Below are positions 1 to 9,550 of a DNA stretch of 64,000 bases, piece after piece. Source of the DNA: Paenibacillus sp. (GTDB lineage Bacteria > Bacillota > Bacilli > Paenibacillales > Paenibacillaceae). The DNA is taken from assembly GCA_031254035.1 (NCBI GenBank), contig JAIRVF010000064.1, positions 1 to 64,000 of the forward strand, in the 5' to 3' direction. The notes beneath the pieces are model-generated. The model was not told where the DNA came from, searched no databases, and saw only the letters and a list, made by a program, of their open reading frames with translations. Made by a program: the position numbers and the translations under genes. Position 1 is the first letter of the stretch; each line of letters starts with the position of its first letter.

Positions 1-283
1 AAAGACAAAAATTCTGCAGGTCTGCCCATTTTTAGAATTGAGTCGCCATTAAGCCTTGATCCCTATTGGATCCTGCTGTCTTTAAGCCAAAAACGGAATT
101 ATGCAAAATGCTCACATATAAAGACAGACTTTTTTTGCGGTTCCAAACAAAACAGAACTTGTGTAACATTGTATAAAAGGACCCTGCCGAAGTCTTTGCA
201 TGAACGGGCCATATTTTTGCAAAAAGTAGACATCTCATTGGTGTGTCCTATCCTTTCACGACTTTATTTTTGAGGAGACCTCC
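1..283. other. Intergenic region at left edge, no gene recognised
   Basis: No coding frame here looks real; the one open minus-strand frame (32-238) has no recognisable family and no good ribosome binding site. A GAGGAG ribosome binding site lies about 7 bases before the AraC-type gene. The promoter of that gene could not be placed with confidence. Confidence 0.4.
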
Positions 284-1183
284 ATGTCTATAGAAGCAAG
301 CTTCCACCGGGCCAACCAAATATGCAACCGCCAGCTGACCAACCTCGAAGAGAGAGACTTGAGCCTTTCCATCCTCTATTGGGGGTTTATGCCCGCGCAT
401 TTCGATAATGCCTTGCACCGCCATTCTTTCTTCGAAGCATGTTATGTCGTTGACGGCAGCGGCCTTTACATCGAGCACGGCACGGAATATCCACTCAGCA
501 AAGGGACATCCTTTTTGTCATTGCCTGGGATATGGCATCAAATACGGAGCCTTACCGGACTCTCCCTGGCTTACGTCGCCTTTGAGGTGGATGAAGACCG
601 CTCAGGTAAATTTTACATCGATGCCTATCGCCGCCTTATAGAACATGCCCAGCCTGTCATCGATGGTGCAGATAAATATCCTGCGGGCCATTTTTGGGAA
701 ACGCTAATATCCATTTTTGATGATCAAAAAATTCCTATGCCCGCATTATTGAAATACAGCTCCATCTCGCTAATGCTTTCGATTCTGTCCCTCCATGGAC
801 CTGATCCAGCGGACACTTTCCATCATCAACCGGATACCGAATTTGAGGAAAATATGCTGTTTCGGCAAGCAAAGTTGTTCATTAACGACAACCTGAGCGA
901 AGAACTCACGCTGAAGACAGTCGCAAACCATCTCCATATCTCTCCAAGGCACCTGACGAGATTGTTTCAAAACCATACAACCCAAACCTTCGTTCACTAC
1001 ATCCAAAAGCGCCGGATTCAGCTTGCTTCACAACTACTGTTAGACGGAGATTTGTCCATTAAGGATATCGCCTGTCAATGTGGTTTCCAATCGGTTCACT
1101 ACTTCACCCGGATTTTCACGCAAAAGCTCGGTGTATCCCCCGGAAGATTCAGACGCTCCCAGCTTCCGGAACGACGCTCCTGA
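284..1183 (+). CDS. AraC family transcriptional regulator with cupin sensor domain
   Basis: This 299-residue protein has the usual two-part layout of AraC/XylS activators. The N-terminal part (about residues 25-110) is cupin-like, with a histidine-rich HRHSFFE segment and a glycine turn typical of the small-molecule pocket. The C-terminal 100 residues form two helix-turn-helix units: the first includes LKTVANHLHISPRHLTRLF, the second IKDIACQCGFQSVHYFTRIF, followed by the family ending GVSPGRFRR. It probably binds DNA in response to a sugar or other small ligand; the ligand cannot be read from the sequence. It stands alone, on the same strand as fabH 205 bases downstream, with fabH under its own promoter, so the two are probably not functionally linked. 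Confidence 0.85.
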   Translation: MSIEASFHRANQICNRQLTNLEERDLSLSILYWGFMPAHFDNALHRHSFFEACYVVDGSGLYIEHGTEYPLSKGTSFLSLPGIWHQIRSLTGLSLAYVAFEVDEDRSGKFYIDAYRRLIEHAQPVIDGADKYPAGHFWETLISIFDDQKIPMPALLKYSSISLMLSILSLHGPDPADTFHHQPDTEFEENMLFRQAKLFINDNLSEELTLKTVANHLHISPRHLTRLFQNHTTQTFVHYIQKRRIQLASQLLLDGDLSIKDIACQCGFQSVHYFTRIFTQKLGVSPGRFRRSQLPERRS

Positions 1184-1274
1184 AAAGCCATCTAACTGAA
1201 TAACAAATCACAAATACGCATTTGCGGAAACTGTGAAGGGAACTAAAGTTATAACATCCTAATTTAAAAGAAGG

Positions 1275-1302
1275 TTGAATCTTAATTAATTTTGCATATA
1301 AT
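1275..1302 (+). promoter_or_regulatory. Predicted sigma-A promoter of fabH
   Basis: TTGAAT at 1275-1280 and a perfect TATAAT at 1297-1302 are separated by 16 bases (17 if GTTGAA is taken as the -35 element). The spacer is AT-rich. The -10 element runs directly into the FapR-type palindrome. Confidence 0.7.
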
Positions 1303-1318
1303 TAGTACCAGGTACTAT
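1301..1318 (+). promoter_or_regulatory. FapR-type operator upstream of fabH
   Basis: The near-perfect palindrome ATTAGTACCAGGTACTAT overlaps the end of the -10 box and the expected transcription start. It closely resembles the known FapR operator (TTAGTACC paired with GGTACTAA), which represses fatty-acid synthesis genes in Bacillus and is released by malonyl-CoA. A further half site, GATACTAAA, follows at 1324-1332. The location over the start region fits simple repression. fapR itself is not in the window. Confidence 0.75.
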
Positions 1319-1388
1319 ATCTAGATACTAAACTGCGCAATTTACAGTTGCGTTGTGGTTCCCATCATTTATGAGGAGGAAAAAAACG

Positions 1389-2387
1389 ATGAATACTGTG
1401 TCATCCAAAGCGAGAATTTCGGCCATCGGCACCTATGTACCTGAAAAAAGATTAACAAACGAGGATTTGGAAAAGCTTGTGGATACGAATGGTGAATGGA
1501 TCGTGCAGCGGACCGGGATGAAGGAGCGCCGGATTAGCGCCGAGCAGGAATTCACTTCGGATCTGTGTATCCGGGCGGTTGAGGATTTAATTCGAACCTA
1601 TGGCAAAAACGTTGAAGATGTCGATTTGATCATGGTAGCCACAACGACTCCGGACTACCCTTTTCCCAGCGTTGCCTGTCTCATTCAGGAGCATTTTAAC
1701 ATCCAAAACACCGGGGCGTTTGACTTGAACGCAACTTGTGCCGGATTCGCTTATGGCCTACATGTGGCTAATGGACTGATCACCTCGGGATTGTATCGTA
1801 AAGTGCTGGTGGTCGGCGGGGAAACTTTGTCTAAAGTGACCGATTATACGGACCGGACGACCTGCATTTTATTCGGGGACGGCGCCGGGGCTGTTTTGGT
1901 GGAAGCGGATGGTACCAATCCAGGTTTCCTAGCCTCGATCCAAGGTACGGATGGCAGTGGCGGGATGCATCTCTACCGTTCCGGCATGTCCAGGGCGATG
2001 AAAGGCATACCGCTTCAAGGCGATGGTAACATTGTTCAAAACGGACGCGAAGTGTATAAATGGGCTGTGCGAACCGTCTCGGCCGGAATTGAAGAGTTGT
2101 TATCCAGCGCAGGTATGACGACTGGAGATATCGACTGGTTTGTGCCCCACAGCGTCAACTTGAGAATGATTGAATCCATATGCGAAAAAACAGGTTTTAC
2201 CTTGGCTAAAACGCTGCGCAGCGTAGAATATATGGGAAATACATCAGCAGCATCCATCCCGCTAGCTCTTGGCCTCGGAGTTCGGGAGCAAAAATTGAAG
2301 CAAGGCGATACGCTTCTTCTGTACGGTTTTGGCGGAGGATTGACGCATGTGGGAATGGTCGTTAAGTGGGGCGTGCCTAACCTGTAG
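1389..2387 (+). CDS. fabH: 3-oxoacyl-[acyl-carrier-protein] synthase III (FabH)
   Basis: FabH condenses an acyl-CoA primer with malonyl-ACP, the first step of fatty-acid elongation; in Bacillales it selects branched primers for membrane lipids. The 332-residue product has the thiolase-fold catalytic triad: Cys117 in NATCAGF, a histidine in VPHSVNLRMI, and an asparagine in GNTSAAS. The C-terminal glycine-rich GFGGGLTHVG is also typical. The start at 1389 is chosen because GAGGAGG lies 8-10 bases upstream; an in-frame ATG 12 codons earlier lacks such a site. It appears monocistronic, with a FapR-type operator ahead and a strong terminator behind. B. subtilis has two FabH paralogues; which one this matches cannot be decided here. 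Confidence 0.95.
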   Translation: MNTVSSKARISAIGTYVPEKRLTNEDLEKLVDTNGEWIVQRTGMKERRISAEQEFTSDLCIRAVEDLIRTYGKNVEDVDLIMVATTTPDYPFPSVACLIQEHFNIQNTGAFDLNATCAGFAYGLHVANGLITSGLYRKVLVVGGETLSKVTDYTDRTTCILFGDGAGAVLVEADGTNPGFLASIQGTDGSGGMHLYRSGMSRAMKGIPLQGDGNIVQNGREVYKWAVRTVSAGIEELLSSAGMTTGDIDWFVPHSVNLRMIESICEKTGFTLAKTLRSVEYMGNTSAASIPLALGLGVREQKLKQGDTLLLYGFGGGLTHVGMVVKWGVPNL

Positions 2388-2443
2388 AAACAAGTTTTAA
2401 TCAGGATGCAGCTAGGCTTCCGCGGTTGGAGGATGATAAGCAA

Positions 2444-2485
2444 ATAAAGCGCCTATCGCCAGGCGGTAGGTGCTTTATTTTTTCG
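2444..2485 (+). terminator. Rho-independent terminator of fabH
   Basis: An 18-base stem, AATAAAGCGCCTATCGCC paired with its complement across a 1-base centre and containing two G-U pairs, is followed by a run of T residues. It lies 57 bases after the fabH stop codon. Confidence 0.8.
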
Positions 2486-2603
2486 GAATGTACTATACAG
2501 GCTAGCAGACCTTGGAACTGCTGTTCTTCTCATCCGCCTGCTTGTTCGGACTCATAGCCAGTGCTTTGGCAACAGCTGTGGACTGTCCCGGATATCGCGC
2601 GGC

Positions 2604-3374
2604 CTATTTACTATTTGGCATACTGAGAGGAGTGTTCCAATCAATGCTGTATGGGTTGTTGGAACTTTTCAAAAGATTCGCATAAATTTTCTGTCTTTTT
2701 ACAAGAGTGGAGTCAGGGTCGCTCGGGCTTTCCTTGGACCAGTATTGATAACCAAGGAGGTAATTTTCAATCAGATTATCCCATGAACCGAATCCATCCC
2801 GCATTTTCTTTGCCGCTTCTATGCTTAACTCTACGGCATGTTCATATTCAATATATCCAGCTATGTATGACCAGCTTGCCACTTGAGTTACCCGGCATAA
2901 ATCCCAAGCAGCGATCCCGTTATTCGGGAATGTATTATGTACCTTTTCAAATAATTCAACGTGTTCTATAAAATTGGTGTCTTCGGGCGTTATATTTGTG
3001 GATGTGTTCAATTCAGCGACTATGTCATTAAATTTATCTTTATTCGCAACATACTCATCCATATACTCCATAAATTCAGCATTATGTCCTTCTGTAAGCA
3101 ACCATTGGATCGTAGACTCTGCACTCTCAGTATCGGTGATGTTCCATCCCTCCTTAAGAACCTCCTTCATTCCTTCGGCATTTGCCTGGGAGGGCTTCAT
3201 TCCGCCGAACTGGTTCCGGTTACGACCGTTATCGGTCGTAATTAAAGCATACGTAGCATTGATGAACTGAATCGTGCTGTCAGACTTAGCCTCCTTCGTC
3301 GATGATGGGGAACAACCTGACAAACTAATAACCATGATACATAATGCGATAAAAAAGAAGCGTGTTTTTCTCAA
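2604..3374 (-). CDS. DUF1266 domain-containing lipoprotein
   Basis: The 256-residue product begins with a lipoprotein signal peptide: basic MRKTR, a hydrophobic core, then the lipobox LSGC with the lipid-modified cysteine near residue 21. The mature part ends in a DUF1266-like block, recognisable from AAWDLCRVTQVASWSYIAGY, then an acidic helix, then a conserved serine-tryptophan and YLLGYQYW. DUF1266 proteins have no known biochemical role. The protein is expected on the outer face of the membrane. It is a single gene between fabH and the arg block, transcribed toward fabH, with no functional link visible. No clear terminator follows it. Confidence 0.7.
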   Translation of the reverse strand: MRKTRFFFIALCIMVISLSGCSPSSTKEAKSDSTIQFINATYALITTDNGRNRNQFGGMKPSQANAEGMKEVLKEGWNITDTESAESTIQWLLTEGHNAEFMEYMDEYVANKDKFNDIVAELNTSTNITPEDTNFIEHVELFEKVHNTFPNNGIAAWDLCRVTQVASWSYIAGYIEYEHAVELSIEAAKKMRDGFGSWDNLIENYLLGYQYWSKESPSDPDSTLVKRQKIYANLLKSSNNPYSIDWNTPLSMPNSK

Positions 3375-3611
3375 AAGCTTTATCTCCTTCCTGTTCTATT
3401 CTCATCCTTGATTAAAATGGAATGAAACATTTATTCTACCACACTTATGTGTTAAATTCCGTATGGAATATTCCATGATATTCAAGAAGAGTGGCGACAG
3501 GAATCTCCGTTAATTATTCACGAAAATCAAACAAAATGCACGAATCCCCGGGTGTTTGAACACGCTGAATAATGCCAGCTAGTTTCTAGCTATGATGAAC
3601 GGTATGTAGAA

Positions 3612-3640
3612 GGCCGATCCTTGAACTTCAGGGACCGGCC
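3612..3640 (-). terminator. Probable terminator of argH
   Basis: GGCCGGTCCCTGAA pairs with TTCAAGGATCGGCC on the minus strand, giving a strong stem 15 bases after the argH stop codon. The following T run is short and interrupted, so termination may be partial. Confidence 0.55.
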
Positions 3641-3654
3641 ATACACTCTTCGGG

Positions 3655-5058
3655 TTATTGATGCTCTTCGAGCCACTGTTCTGTCATCTTCAGCAGCACT
3701 TCGCTGCGCTTGATCGCATCAGCCACTTGATCCGTCGCCGTGCCGCCGTAAACGTTCCGGGCATTCACAACGGTCTCGGGTTGAAGCACTTCGTAAATAG
3801 CATCATCGAACAATGGCGAGAATTGCTTGAATTCATCCATCGTCAAATCAAGCAAATATTTGCCGTTCTGAATGCAGTAAAGCACCGTTTTTCCGATCAC
3901 TTCATGCGCCTGACGGAACGGCAGGCCTTTGCCCACAAGGAAGTCGGCGATATCCGTCGCATTGGAGAAATCTTTGTTGACGGCTTCGCGCATCCGCGAT
4001 TTATTCACCTTCATCGTAGCGATCATCGGAGCGAACAATTGCAGCGCGCCTTCAAGCGTCGCAACCGTGTCGAACATACCTTCCTTGTCTTCCTGCATAT
4101 CTTTGTTGTAGGCGAGCGGCAAAGATTTCAGCACGGTGAGAAGACCCATCAGATTGCCGTAGACCCGGCCGGTTTTGCCGCGAACCAGCTCCGGCACGTC
4201 CGGATTTTTCTTCTGCGGCATGATGCTGCTACCTGTGCAGAACGCATCGTCGAGCTCGATGAAGTTGAACTCCGTGCTGCTCCACAGCACAAGTTCTTCT
4301 GAAAGGCGGGAAAGATGCATCATGATGATAGAAGCATGAGAGAGAAACTCTAGGATAAAGTCGCGGTCGCTGACAGCGTCGAGACTATTTTCATACACGC
4401 GGTCGAACTGCAGCTGCTCAGCCACAAAATGGCGGTCGATCGGGAATGTCGTTCCGGCCAATGCGCCAGCGCCGAGCGGAAGCATGTTGATGCGCTTGTA
4501 GCTGTCCATGAGGCGTTCAATGTCACGCTGGAACATCGATACGTACGCCATCAAATGATGGGCGAACAAAATCGGCTGCGCCCGCTGCAAATGCGTGTAT
4601 CCCGGTACGATCGTATCCAGGTTGTCGCGGGCCTGCACGATTAGCGATTTTTGCAGATCATACAACATCCCCGACAATTCCACCACACGTTTGCGCAGGT
4701 ACAGATGCATATCGGTCGCCACTTGATCGTTACGGCTGCGTCCCGTATGCAGCTTGCCACCAACAGGGCCGATTTCGGTGATCAGATTTTTTTCCACATT
4801 CATATGGATATCTTCATCCGATATTGAGAACTCGATTTCGCCTTTACGGATTTTATCCAGCACCTTGTTGAGGCCCGCCTTGATCGTTTCCACATCCTCT
4901 TGTGGCAAAATCCTGCATTTTCCCAACATCGTCACATGCGCCAGGCTCCCTTGAATATCTTCCTCGGCCAGCTTCTGGTCAAAACCGATCGAAGCGGTAT
5001 ACTCGTCCACCAAATGGTTGGTCTGCTTGGTAAAGCGTCCTCCCCACAGTTTGCTCAT
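3655..5058 (-). CDS. argH: Argininosuccinate lyase
   Basis: ArgH splits argininosuccinate into arginine and fumarate, the last step of arginine synthesis. The 467-residue product has the fumarase/aspartase superfamily signature [12 protein letters not shown] near residue 280, which carries the flexible catalytic loop, and the N-terminal MSKLWGGRF typical of ArgH. The start is set at 5058, because AGAGGAGAG precedes it and the family start MSKLWGGRF fits; a longer frame reaching 5145 adds an arginine-rich extension with no family match. It follows argG by 208 bases on the same strand, and a hairpin ends the block. Confidence 0.95.
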   Translation of the reverse strand: MSKLWGGRFTKQTNHLVDEYTASIGFDQKLAEEDIQGSLAHVTMLGKCRILPQEDVETIKAGLNKVLDKIRKGEIEFSISDEDIHMNVEKNLITEIGPVGGKLHTGRSRNDQVATDMHLYLRKRVVELSGMLYDLQKSLIVQARDNLDTIVPGYTHLQRAQPILFAHHLMAYVSMFQRDIERLMDSYKRINMLPLGAGALAGTTFPIDRHFVAEQLQFDRVYENSLDAVSDRDFILEFLSHASIIMMHLSRLSEELVLWSSTEFNFIELDDAFCTGSSIMPQKKNPDVPELVRGKTGRVYGNLMGLLTVLKSLPLAYNKDMQEDKEGMFDTVATLEGALQLFAPMIATMKVNKSRMREAVNKDFSNATDIADFLVGKGLPFRQAHEVIGKTVLYCIQNGKYLLDLTMDEFKQFSPLFDDAIYEVLQPETVVNARNVYGGTATDQVADAIKRSEVLLKMTEQWLEEHQ

Positions 5059-5266
5059 TATGTTCTCTCCTCTCTGATACGGCAGAGGGCCGCCCCTTCT
5101 CGCCCGGAAAAGGAACGGCCGCCACCCCGCCGATTTGCGATGCATTTAAGTGCGATCTAAAGAATAATAGACCATTCGATTGGCTTGAATACCGTAATGA
5201 CGGGCATTTCCCGTGCAAATCTGATTCAATATTTTTTGATCGCGCCTATCTATGGAATCTGTATGA

Positions 5267-6499
5267 TTACTGGTTTTGTTCCACGCCTGTGCCTACTTTC
5301 AGACGAAGCGCGTTCAAGCGGGTAAAGCCCGTTGCATCCCCTTGATCATACGCCTGTGTTGGATCAGCTTCCATCGTTGCGATATCTGGATTGTACAAGC
5401 TGACCGGACTTTTCACGCCTGCGGCGATGATGTTGCCTTTATACAGCTTCACGCGTACGGTACCCGACACATTCTTTTGACTCTCAGTAACCAATGCCTG
5501 CAAAGCCAAACGTTCCGGAGCGAACCAAAAGCCGTTGTACACAAGCGTGCTGTAACGGGTAATCAGGCTGTCACGCAGATTCATCACTTCGCGGTCCATT
5601 GTGATCGATTCCATTTTACGGTGAGCGGTGAACAAAATCGTTCCACCCGGTGTTTCATACACACCGCGGCTTTTCATGCCGACAAAACGGTTTTCCACCA
5701 TGTCGACGCGACCGATGCCATGTTTGCCGCCCAGCTCGTTAAGCTTTTCCATGACTTGAAGCGGGTTCATCATTTCGCCGTTCAATGCCACACAGTTACC
5801 CTGGAAGAACTCAAGCTCGAGATATTCCGCTTCATCCGGTGCATCTTCTGGAGAGTCACTCAGCAAGAACATATCTTTGTTTTCCGGTGCGCTTGCATCG
5901 AACCAAGGGTCCTCAAGTACGCCGCTCTCATAACTGATATGCAGCAGGTTGCGGTCCATAGAATAAGGTTTGGCTGCGGATGCGGTAACCGGAATGTCAT
6001 GTTTTTCGGCAAAAGCGATCATCTCGGCACGCCCTGGGAAGTCGTTACGGAACGTTTCCAGACGCCATGGTGCGATCACCTCGATATCCGGAGCCAGAGC
6101 AGCTACGCCGAGTTCGAAACGGACCTGGTCATTCCCTTTCCCTGTTGCCCCGTGGGCAATCGCGGTTGCACCTTCAGCACGGGCAATTTCCACCATACGT
6201 TTGGCGATCAGCGGACGCGCAATGCTGGTGCCAAGCAGGTACTGGCCTTCATACATCGCGCCAGCCTGGAACATCGGATAGATGAAGTCCCGGGCGAACT
6301 CGCCCTGCAGATCGTCGATGTACACTTTGGAAGCGCCTGTTGCTAGCGCTTTGGCTTCGAGACCGTCGAGTTCTTCTTTTTGCCCGATATCGGCCGTAAA
6401 AGCGATGATTTCCGCGTCATAGGTTTCTTTGAGCCATTTGAGGATAATAGAGGTGTCCAGCCCGCCAGAATACGCGAGCACGATTTTTTCTTTTGCCAT
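5267..6499 (-). CDS. argG: Argininosuccinate synthase
   Basis: ArgG joins citrulline and aspartate using ATP. The 410-residue product is of normal family length and has the N-terminal ATP-pyrophosphatase loop [16 protein letters not shown], then the [11 protein letters not shown] segment and substrate-binding stretches such as [21 protein letters not shown] ribosome binding site precedes the ATG. It lies upstream of argH, the usual argGH arrangement. The 345-base gap to argF contains a repeat element (R1), so argGH may have its own promoter or depend on read-through; no clear promoter or ARG box was seen. Confidence 0.96.
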   Translation of the reverse strand: MAKEKIVLAYSGGLDTSIILKWLKETYDAEIIAFTADIGQKEELDGLEAKALATGASKVYIDDLQGEFARDFIYPMFQAGAMYEGQYLLGTSIARPLIAKRMVEIARAEGATAIAHGATGKGNDQVRFELGVAALAPDIEVIAPWRLETFRNDFPGRAEMIAFAEKHDIPVTASAAKPYSMDRNLLHISYESGVLEDPWFDASAPENKDMFLLSDSPEDAPDEAEYLELEFFQGNCVALNGEMMNPLQVMEKLNELGGKHGIGRVDMVENRFVGMKSRGVYETPGGTILFTAHRKMESITMDREVMNLRDSLITRYSTLVYNGFWFAPERLALQALVTESQKNVSGTVRVKLYKGNIIAAGVKSPVSLYNPDIATMEADPTQAYDQGDATGFTRLNALRLKVGTGVEQNQ

Positions 6500-6591
6500 G
6501 GTAAACTTCCTTTCATGTATGCTTCGTGGTTTGTTGATATCGTAATAAATCTACTTAGGTTGAAACTGAAATTCTTTACTTCGTTCGTGTT

Positions 6592-6755
6592 GACCGCTTC
6601 GGTTACGGATTATTCTTCCGATCGCTGTTGTCCCCAAATTTCTTGATTGAACTCTTCCAATGTAGAAATTCGGGGACAAAGCTTATGCTTCCGATGCTAG
6701 CCTTTTTTCAAAAAGCTTTTAGCTTCTTCAGATCGATTCCGCCCCCTCCGCTACT
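6592..6755. repeat. Dispersed hairpin element, copy R1
   Basis: This copy fills most of the argF-argG gap. It shares long blocks with copy R2 (53487-53622): GACCGC-GGTTACGGAT at one end, TTCCGATCGCTGTTGT and AAATTTCTTGATT inside, and CCCCTCCGCTACT at the other end. An inner inverted repeat pairs 6628-6643 (TTGTCCCCAAATTTCT) with 6664-6679. R1 has about 25 extra bases in its right half compared with R2. No transposase or terminal duplication is visible. Confidence 0.7.
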
Positions 6756-6844
6756 GTGAGGTTTTATCCGCACCTATGAGTTCGAACACAATCCGTGTAA
6801 TCTTCCTCTGGGTACTTTTCGAGTAAGATCTCGAACTCCGTCCC

Positions 6845-7801
6845 TTACCCCATCAACGCCGCCATTAACGCCTTCTGCGCGTGCAAGCGGTTTTCGGCTT
6901 GATCGAAAATAACCGAGTTTTTGCCGTCGATGACGCCTTCGCTTACTTCCTCCCCGCGGTGTGCAGGCAAGCAGTGCATGAACAGGTAGTCGCTTCTGGC
7001 TCCCTTCACCAGCTCTTCGTCCACTTGGTAATCTTTGAAAGCCGCCTCGCGGATTTTTTGCTCTTCCTCAAAACCCATGCTTGCCCATACATCCGTATAG
7101 ATGGCGTCAGCGTCTTGTACCGCTTCCTGCGGGCTGCGCGTGACGACGATTTGTGCTCCGGTTTCCTCCGCAATCTCACGGCTCAACTTCACAACTTCCG
7201 CATCCGGCTCATAGCCTTCCGGACTGGCCACAGATACGTGTACGCCAAGCTTCGCTCCGCCGATCATAAGGGAGTGCGCCATGTTGTTGCCATCGCCGAT
7301 ATAGGCAAGTTTCAGGCCTTTCAGCTTGCCTTTATGTTCGAGGATCGTTTGGTAATCCGCCAACACCTGGCATGGATGCGCGAGATCGCTGAGCCCGTTA
7401 ATCACCGGAACGGAAGCGTATTTGGCAAGATCAACCACATTCTGATGCCCGAAGGTACGGATCATAATGCCGTCGAGGTAACGTGAAAGTACCTGCGCGG
7501 TATCGCTGATGATTTCGCCGCGTCCAAGTTGAATATCGTTTTTGCTTAAAAAGAGCGCATGCGCGCCGAGCTGGAACGCCCCAACTTCAAAGGAAACCCG
7601 TGTCCGGGTTGAGGATTTTTCAAAAATAAGTCCGATCGTTTTTCCTTTCAACGGCTGGTAAACCTCACCGTTCTTTTGCTTGCGTTTCAGTTCGATCGCT
7701 AGATCCAGCAAGTACTGAATCTCTTCTGCGGTATAGTCGTCAAGTTCAAGCAAATCCCGGCCTTTCAAATTCACATGCTGCAGCTGTTCTGTTTGGGTCA
7801 T
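6845..7801 (-). CDS. argF: Ornithine carbamoyltransferase
   Basis: ArgF transfers the carbamoyl group to ornithine to give citrulline. The 318-residue product has all the family motifs: SSTRTRVSFE (carbamoyl-phosphate binding), HPCQVLADYQT, and the ornithine-binding MHCLPAHRGEEV near the C-terminus. AAGGAGGAA precedes the ATG. A catabolic ArcB role is unlikely because no arcA or arcC is nearby and the gene sits within the biosynthetic block. It is separated from argD by 512 bases of repeat-bearing DNA, so it may be transcribed separately; a clear promoter was not identified. Confidence 0.95.
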   Translation of the reverse strand: MTQTEQLQHVNLKGRDLLELDDYTAEEIQYLLDLAIELKRKQKNGEVYQPLKGKTIGLIFEKSSTRTRVSFEVGAFQLGAHALFLSKNDIQLGRGEIISDTAQVLSRYLDGIMIRTFGHQNVVDLAKYASVPVINGLSDLAHPCQVLADYQTILEHKGKLKGLKLAYIGDGNNMAHSLMIGGAKLGVHVSVASPEGYEPDAEVVKLSREIAEETGAQIVVTRSPQEAVQDADAIYTDVWASMGFEEEQKIREAAFKDYQVDEELVKGARSDYLFMHCLPAHRGEEVSEGVIDGKNSVIFDQAENRLHAQKALMAALMG

Positions 7802-7933
7802 GGGATGTGTTCCTCCTTCTATACATTAAATTTTCATCACGTAAAGTAATTGCTGCGTTGGCGAATCACTCTTTCGATTGACTCCGCTTCAGATCGATGC
7901 CCGCCTAATACTTATTGAGAACAAACGCGTATC

Positions 7934-8190
7934 TCTAACGAAACTACAGAGCGCTATTGTCCCAAAAACAAAAGCAAATTAAATCTAACGAAACTACAGA
8001 TCGTTATTTGGGATAAAAACCGTCTTAAAGGCACTTATTTAGCTTAATAGCGATACCCAGTTTCGTTAAAATTCCAAAAGGCCCTTTTTGCTGCAATTAG
8101 CGATACTCAGTTTCATTAGAATTCCAAAAAGCCTTTTTTGCTGCAATTCGCGATACTCAGTTTCGTTAGAATTCCACGTTTCGTTAGAGA
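7934..8190. repeat. Array of ~50-bp repeats with orientation switch (array A)
   Basis: Two direct units start at 7934 and 7984 with TCTAACGAAACTACAGA, followed by a CG(C/T)TATT core. Three units in the opposite orientation start at 8046, 8096 and 8146, each ending in CAGTTTC(G/A)TTA(A/G)A. A truncated unit closes the array near 8178-8190. The period is exactly 50 bases within each half. It occupies most of the 512-base argD-argF gap, which otherwise shows no gene. No CRISPR-like unique spacers are present, because the intervening sequence is also partly conserved. Confidence 0.75.
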
Positions 8191-8313
8191 TGAAACCACC
8201 CGGTTGCCCTTATCCTTAAAATCATTTGTTCAAGCTTATATAGACCGACTCCGATTCCTTTAACGCCACGATTGCTTTTAACAATTCACTAATGATGAAA
8301 ATTATTAATAATA

Positions 8314-9513
8314 TTAATCTTTCTTTACAACGTTATGGTCATGGATCACATCGGCGATGATACTTACCGCCCGATCGATTTCTTCCTTCGTTACATACAG
8401 ATTCGGCAGCAGCCGGATCACGTTTGGACCAGCCGTGATAAACAGCAGGCCTCGTTTTTGCCCTTCAAGCACCAGCTCGTTAACCGATTCAGCGCACTCG
8501 ATACCAACCAACAGGCCTAGGCTGCGAATTCCATTGACAAACGGAATGCCTGCGAGCTTTTCTGTCAGCTGTTCTTGCAGGTAAGCCCCCATCTCAGCGG
8601 CACGCTGCGGAAGCTGATCCTCCAGCATCGTTTCAATGGTGGCGATAACGGCAGCCGTCGCAATCGGCGTTCCGCCAAAGGTGGAGCCGTGACTACCCGC
8701 GCTGAACGCATCCCGCAGGAATGCTTTGCCGAGCATCGCCCCTGTCGGGAATCCACTAGCGATCCCTTTGGCCAAGGTGAAAATATCCGGCTCAATGTCA
8801 TAATGCTCATGCGCAAACAACTTGCCCGTACGCCCCATACCAGTCTGCACTTCGTCGATAATGAGCAGAAGGCCATGCTCTTGGCACAGCGCCTTCACGG
8901 CATGAACGAATTCCGCTTCAACAGGAAGCACGCCGCCTTCTGCAAGCACAAGCTCCAGCATGATGGCCGCCGTTTTGTCGGTAATGGCTGCTTTTAGAGC
9001 ATCCAAGTCATGGAGCGGTACGCTTTTGAAGCCGGTAGGCAGCGGCAGGAATCCGTCCTTTACCTTGTCCTGACCCGTTGCCGTCAATGTCGCCAGCGTC
9101 CGTCCGTGAAATGACTGGAAGAAGGTAATGATTTCAAAACGGTCGCTGCCTTGGATTTTCTGATGATAACGGCGAGCCAGCTTAATCGCCGCTTCATTCG
9201 CCTCAGCGCCGCTGTTGCAGAAAAACACGGCGTCTGCGCAGCTGTTTGCGGTTAGAAGCGAGGCCGCCTGTTCCTGATTCGGAATCTGGAACAGATTCGA
9301 GACATGCCATAGCTCATCAAGCTGGTCTTTCAGCTTTGCCTTTACTTTCTCGGGCGCATGGCCCAGGTTTGTTACGGCAATGCCGCTCATAAAATCGAGG
9401 TACTTGTTCCCTTGATCGTCCCATAACCAGCTGCCCTGGCCTTTGACCAAACTGATCGGATATCTAGCATAGGTCGGAAACAGTGAGCTGGACTGTCCTG
9501 AAGGATTGCTCAT
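8314..9513 (-). CDS. argD: Acetylornithine aminotransferase
   Basis: ArgD is a PLP enzyme that makes N-acetylornithine from the semialdehyde using glutamate. The 399-residue product has class-III aminotransferase landmarks: FCNSGAEANEAAIKLARRY, the aspartate of LIIDEVQTGMGRTG that contacts the cofactor nitrogen, and the Schiff-base lysine in TLAKGIASGFPTGAM. A CAGGAG ribosome binding site precedes the ATG. It is the fourth gene of argCJBD; the 120-base gap from argB contains an inverted repeat. Some ArgD enzymes also serve lysine synthesis, which cannot be excluded. Confidence 0.93.
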   Translation of the reverse strand: MSNPSGQSSSLFPTYARYPISLVKGQGSWLWDDQGNKYLDFMSGIAVTNLGHAPEKVKAKLKDQLDELWHVSNLFQIPNQEQAASLLTANSCADAVFFCNSGAEANEAAIKLARRYHQKIQGSDRFEIITFFQSFHGRTLATLTATGQDKVKDGFLPLPTGFKSVPLHDLDALKAAITDKTAAIMLELVLAEGGVLPVEAEFVHAVKALCQEHGLLLIIDEVQTGMGRTGKLFAHEHYDIEPDIFTLAKGIASGFPTGAMLGKAFLRDAFSAGSHGSTFGGTPIATAAVIATIETMLEDQLPQRAAEMGAYLQEQLTEKLAGIPFVNGIRSLGLLVGIECAESVNELVLEGQKRGLLFITAGPNVIRLLPNLYVTKEEIDRAVSIIADVIHDHNVVKKD

Positions 9514-9550
9514 AGAAAATCACTCCTGTCATAGAAATATTGGAATCTAT

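Noticed and set aside
32..238. Short minus-strand frame at the left edge
   Set aside because: No ribosome site, no conserved motif, and unusual composition; more likely non-coding.
6592..6755. Insertion sequence or MITE with terminal repeats
   Set aside because: No transposase, no target-site duplication and no clean terminal inverted repeats; listed instead as a hairpin repeat of unknown origin.
7881..7905. Possible fifth copy of the hairpin element (CCGCTTCAGATCGATGCCCGCC)
   Set aside because: The similarity is short and lacks the conserved ends, so it was not counted.
7934..8190. CRISPR-like array with 50-base period
   Set aside because: The repeated block is not separated by unique spacers, the intervening bases are also partly conserved, the orientation flips in the middle, and no cas genes are nearby.
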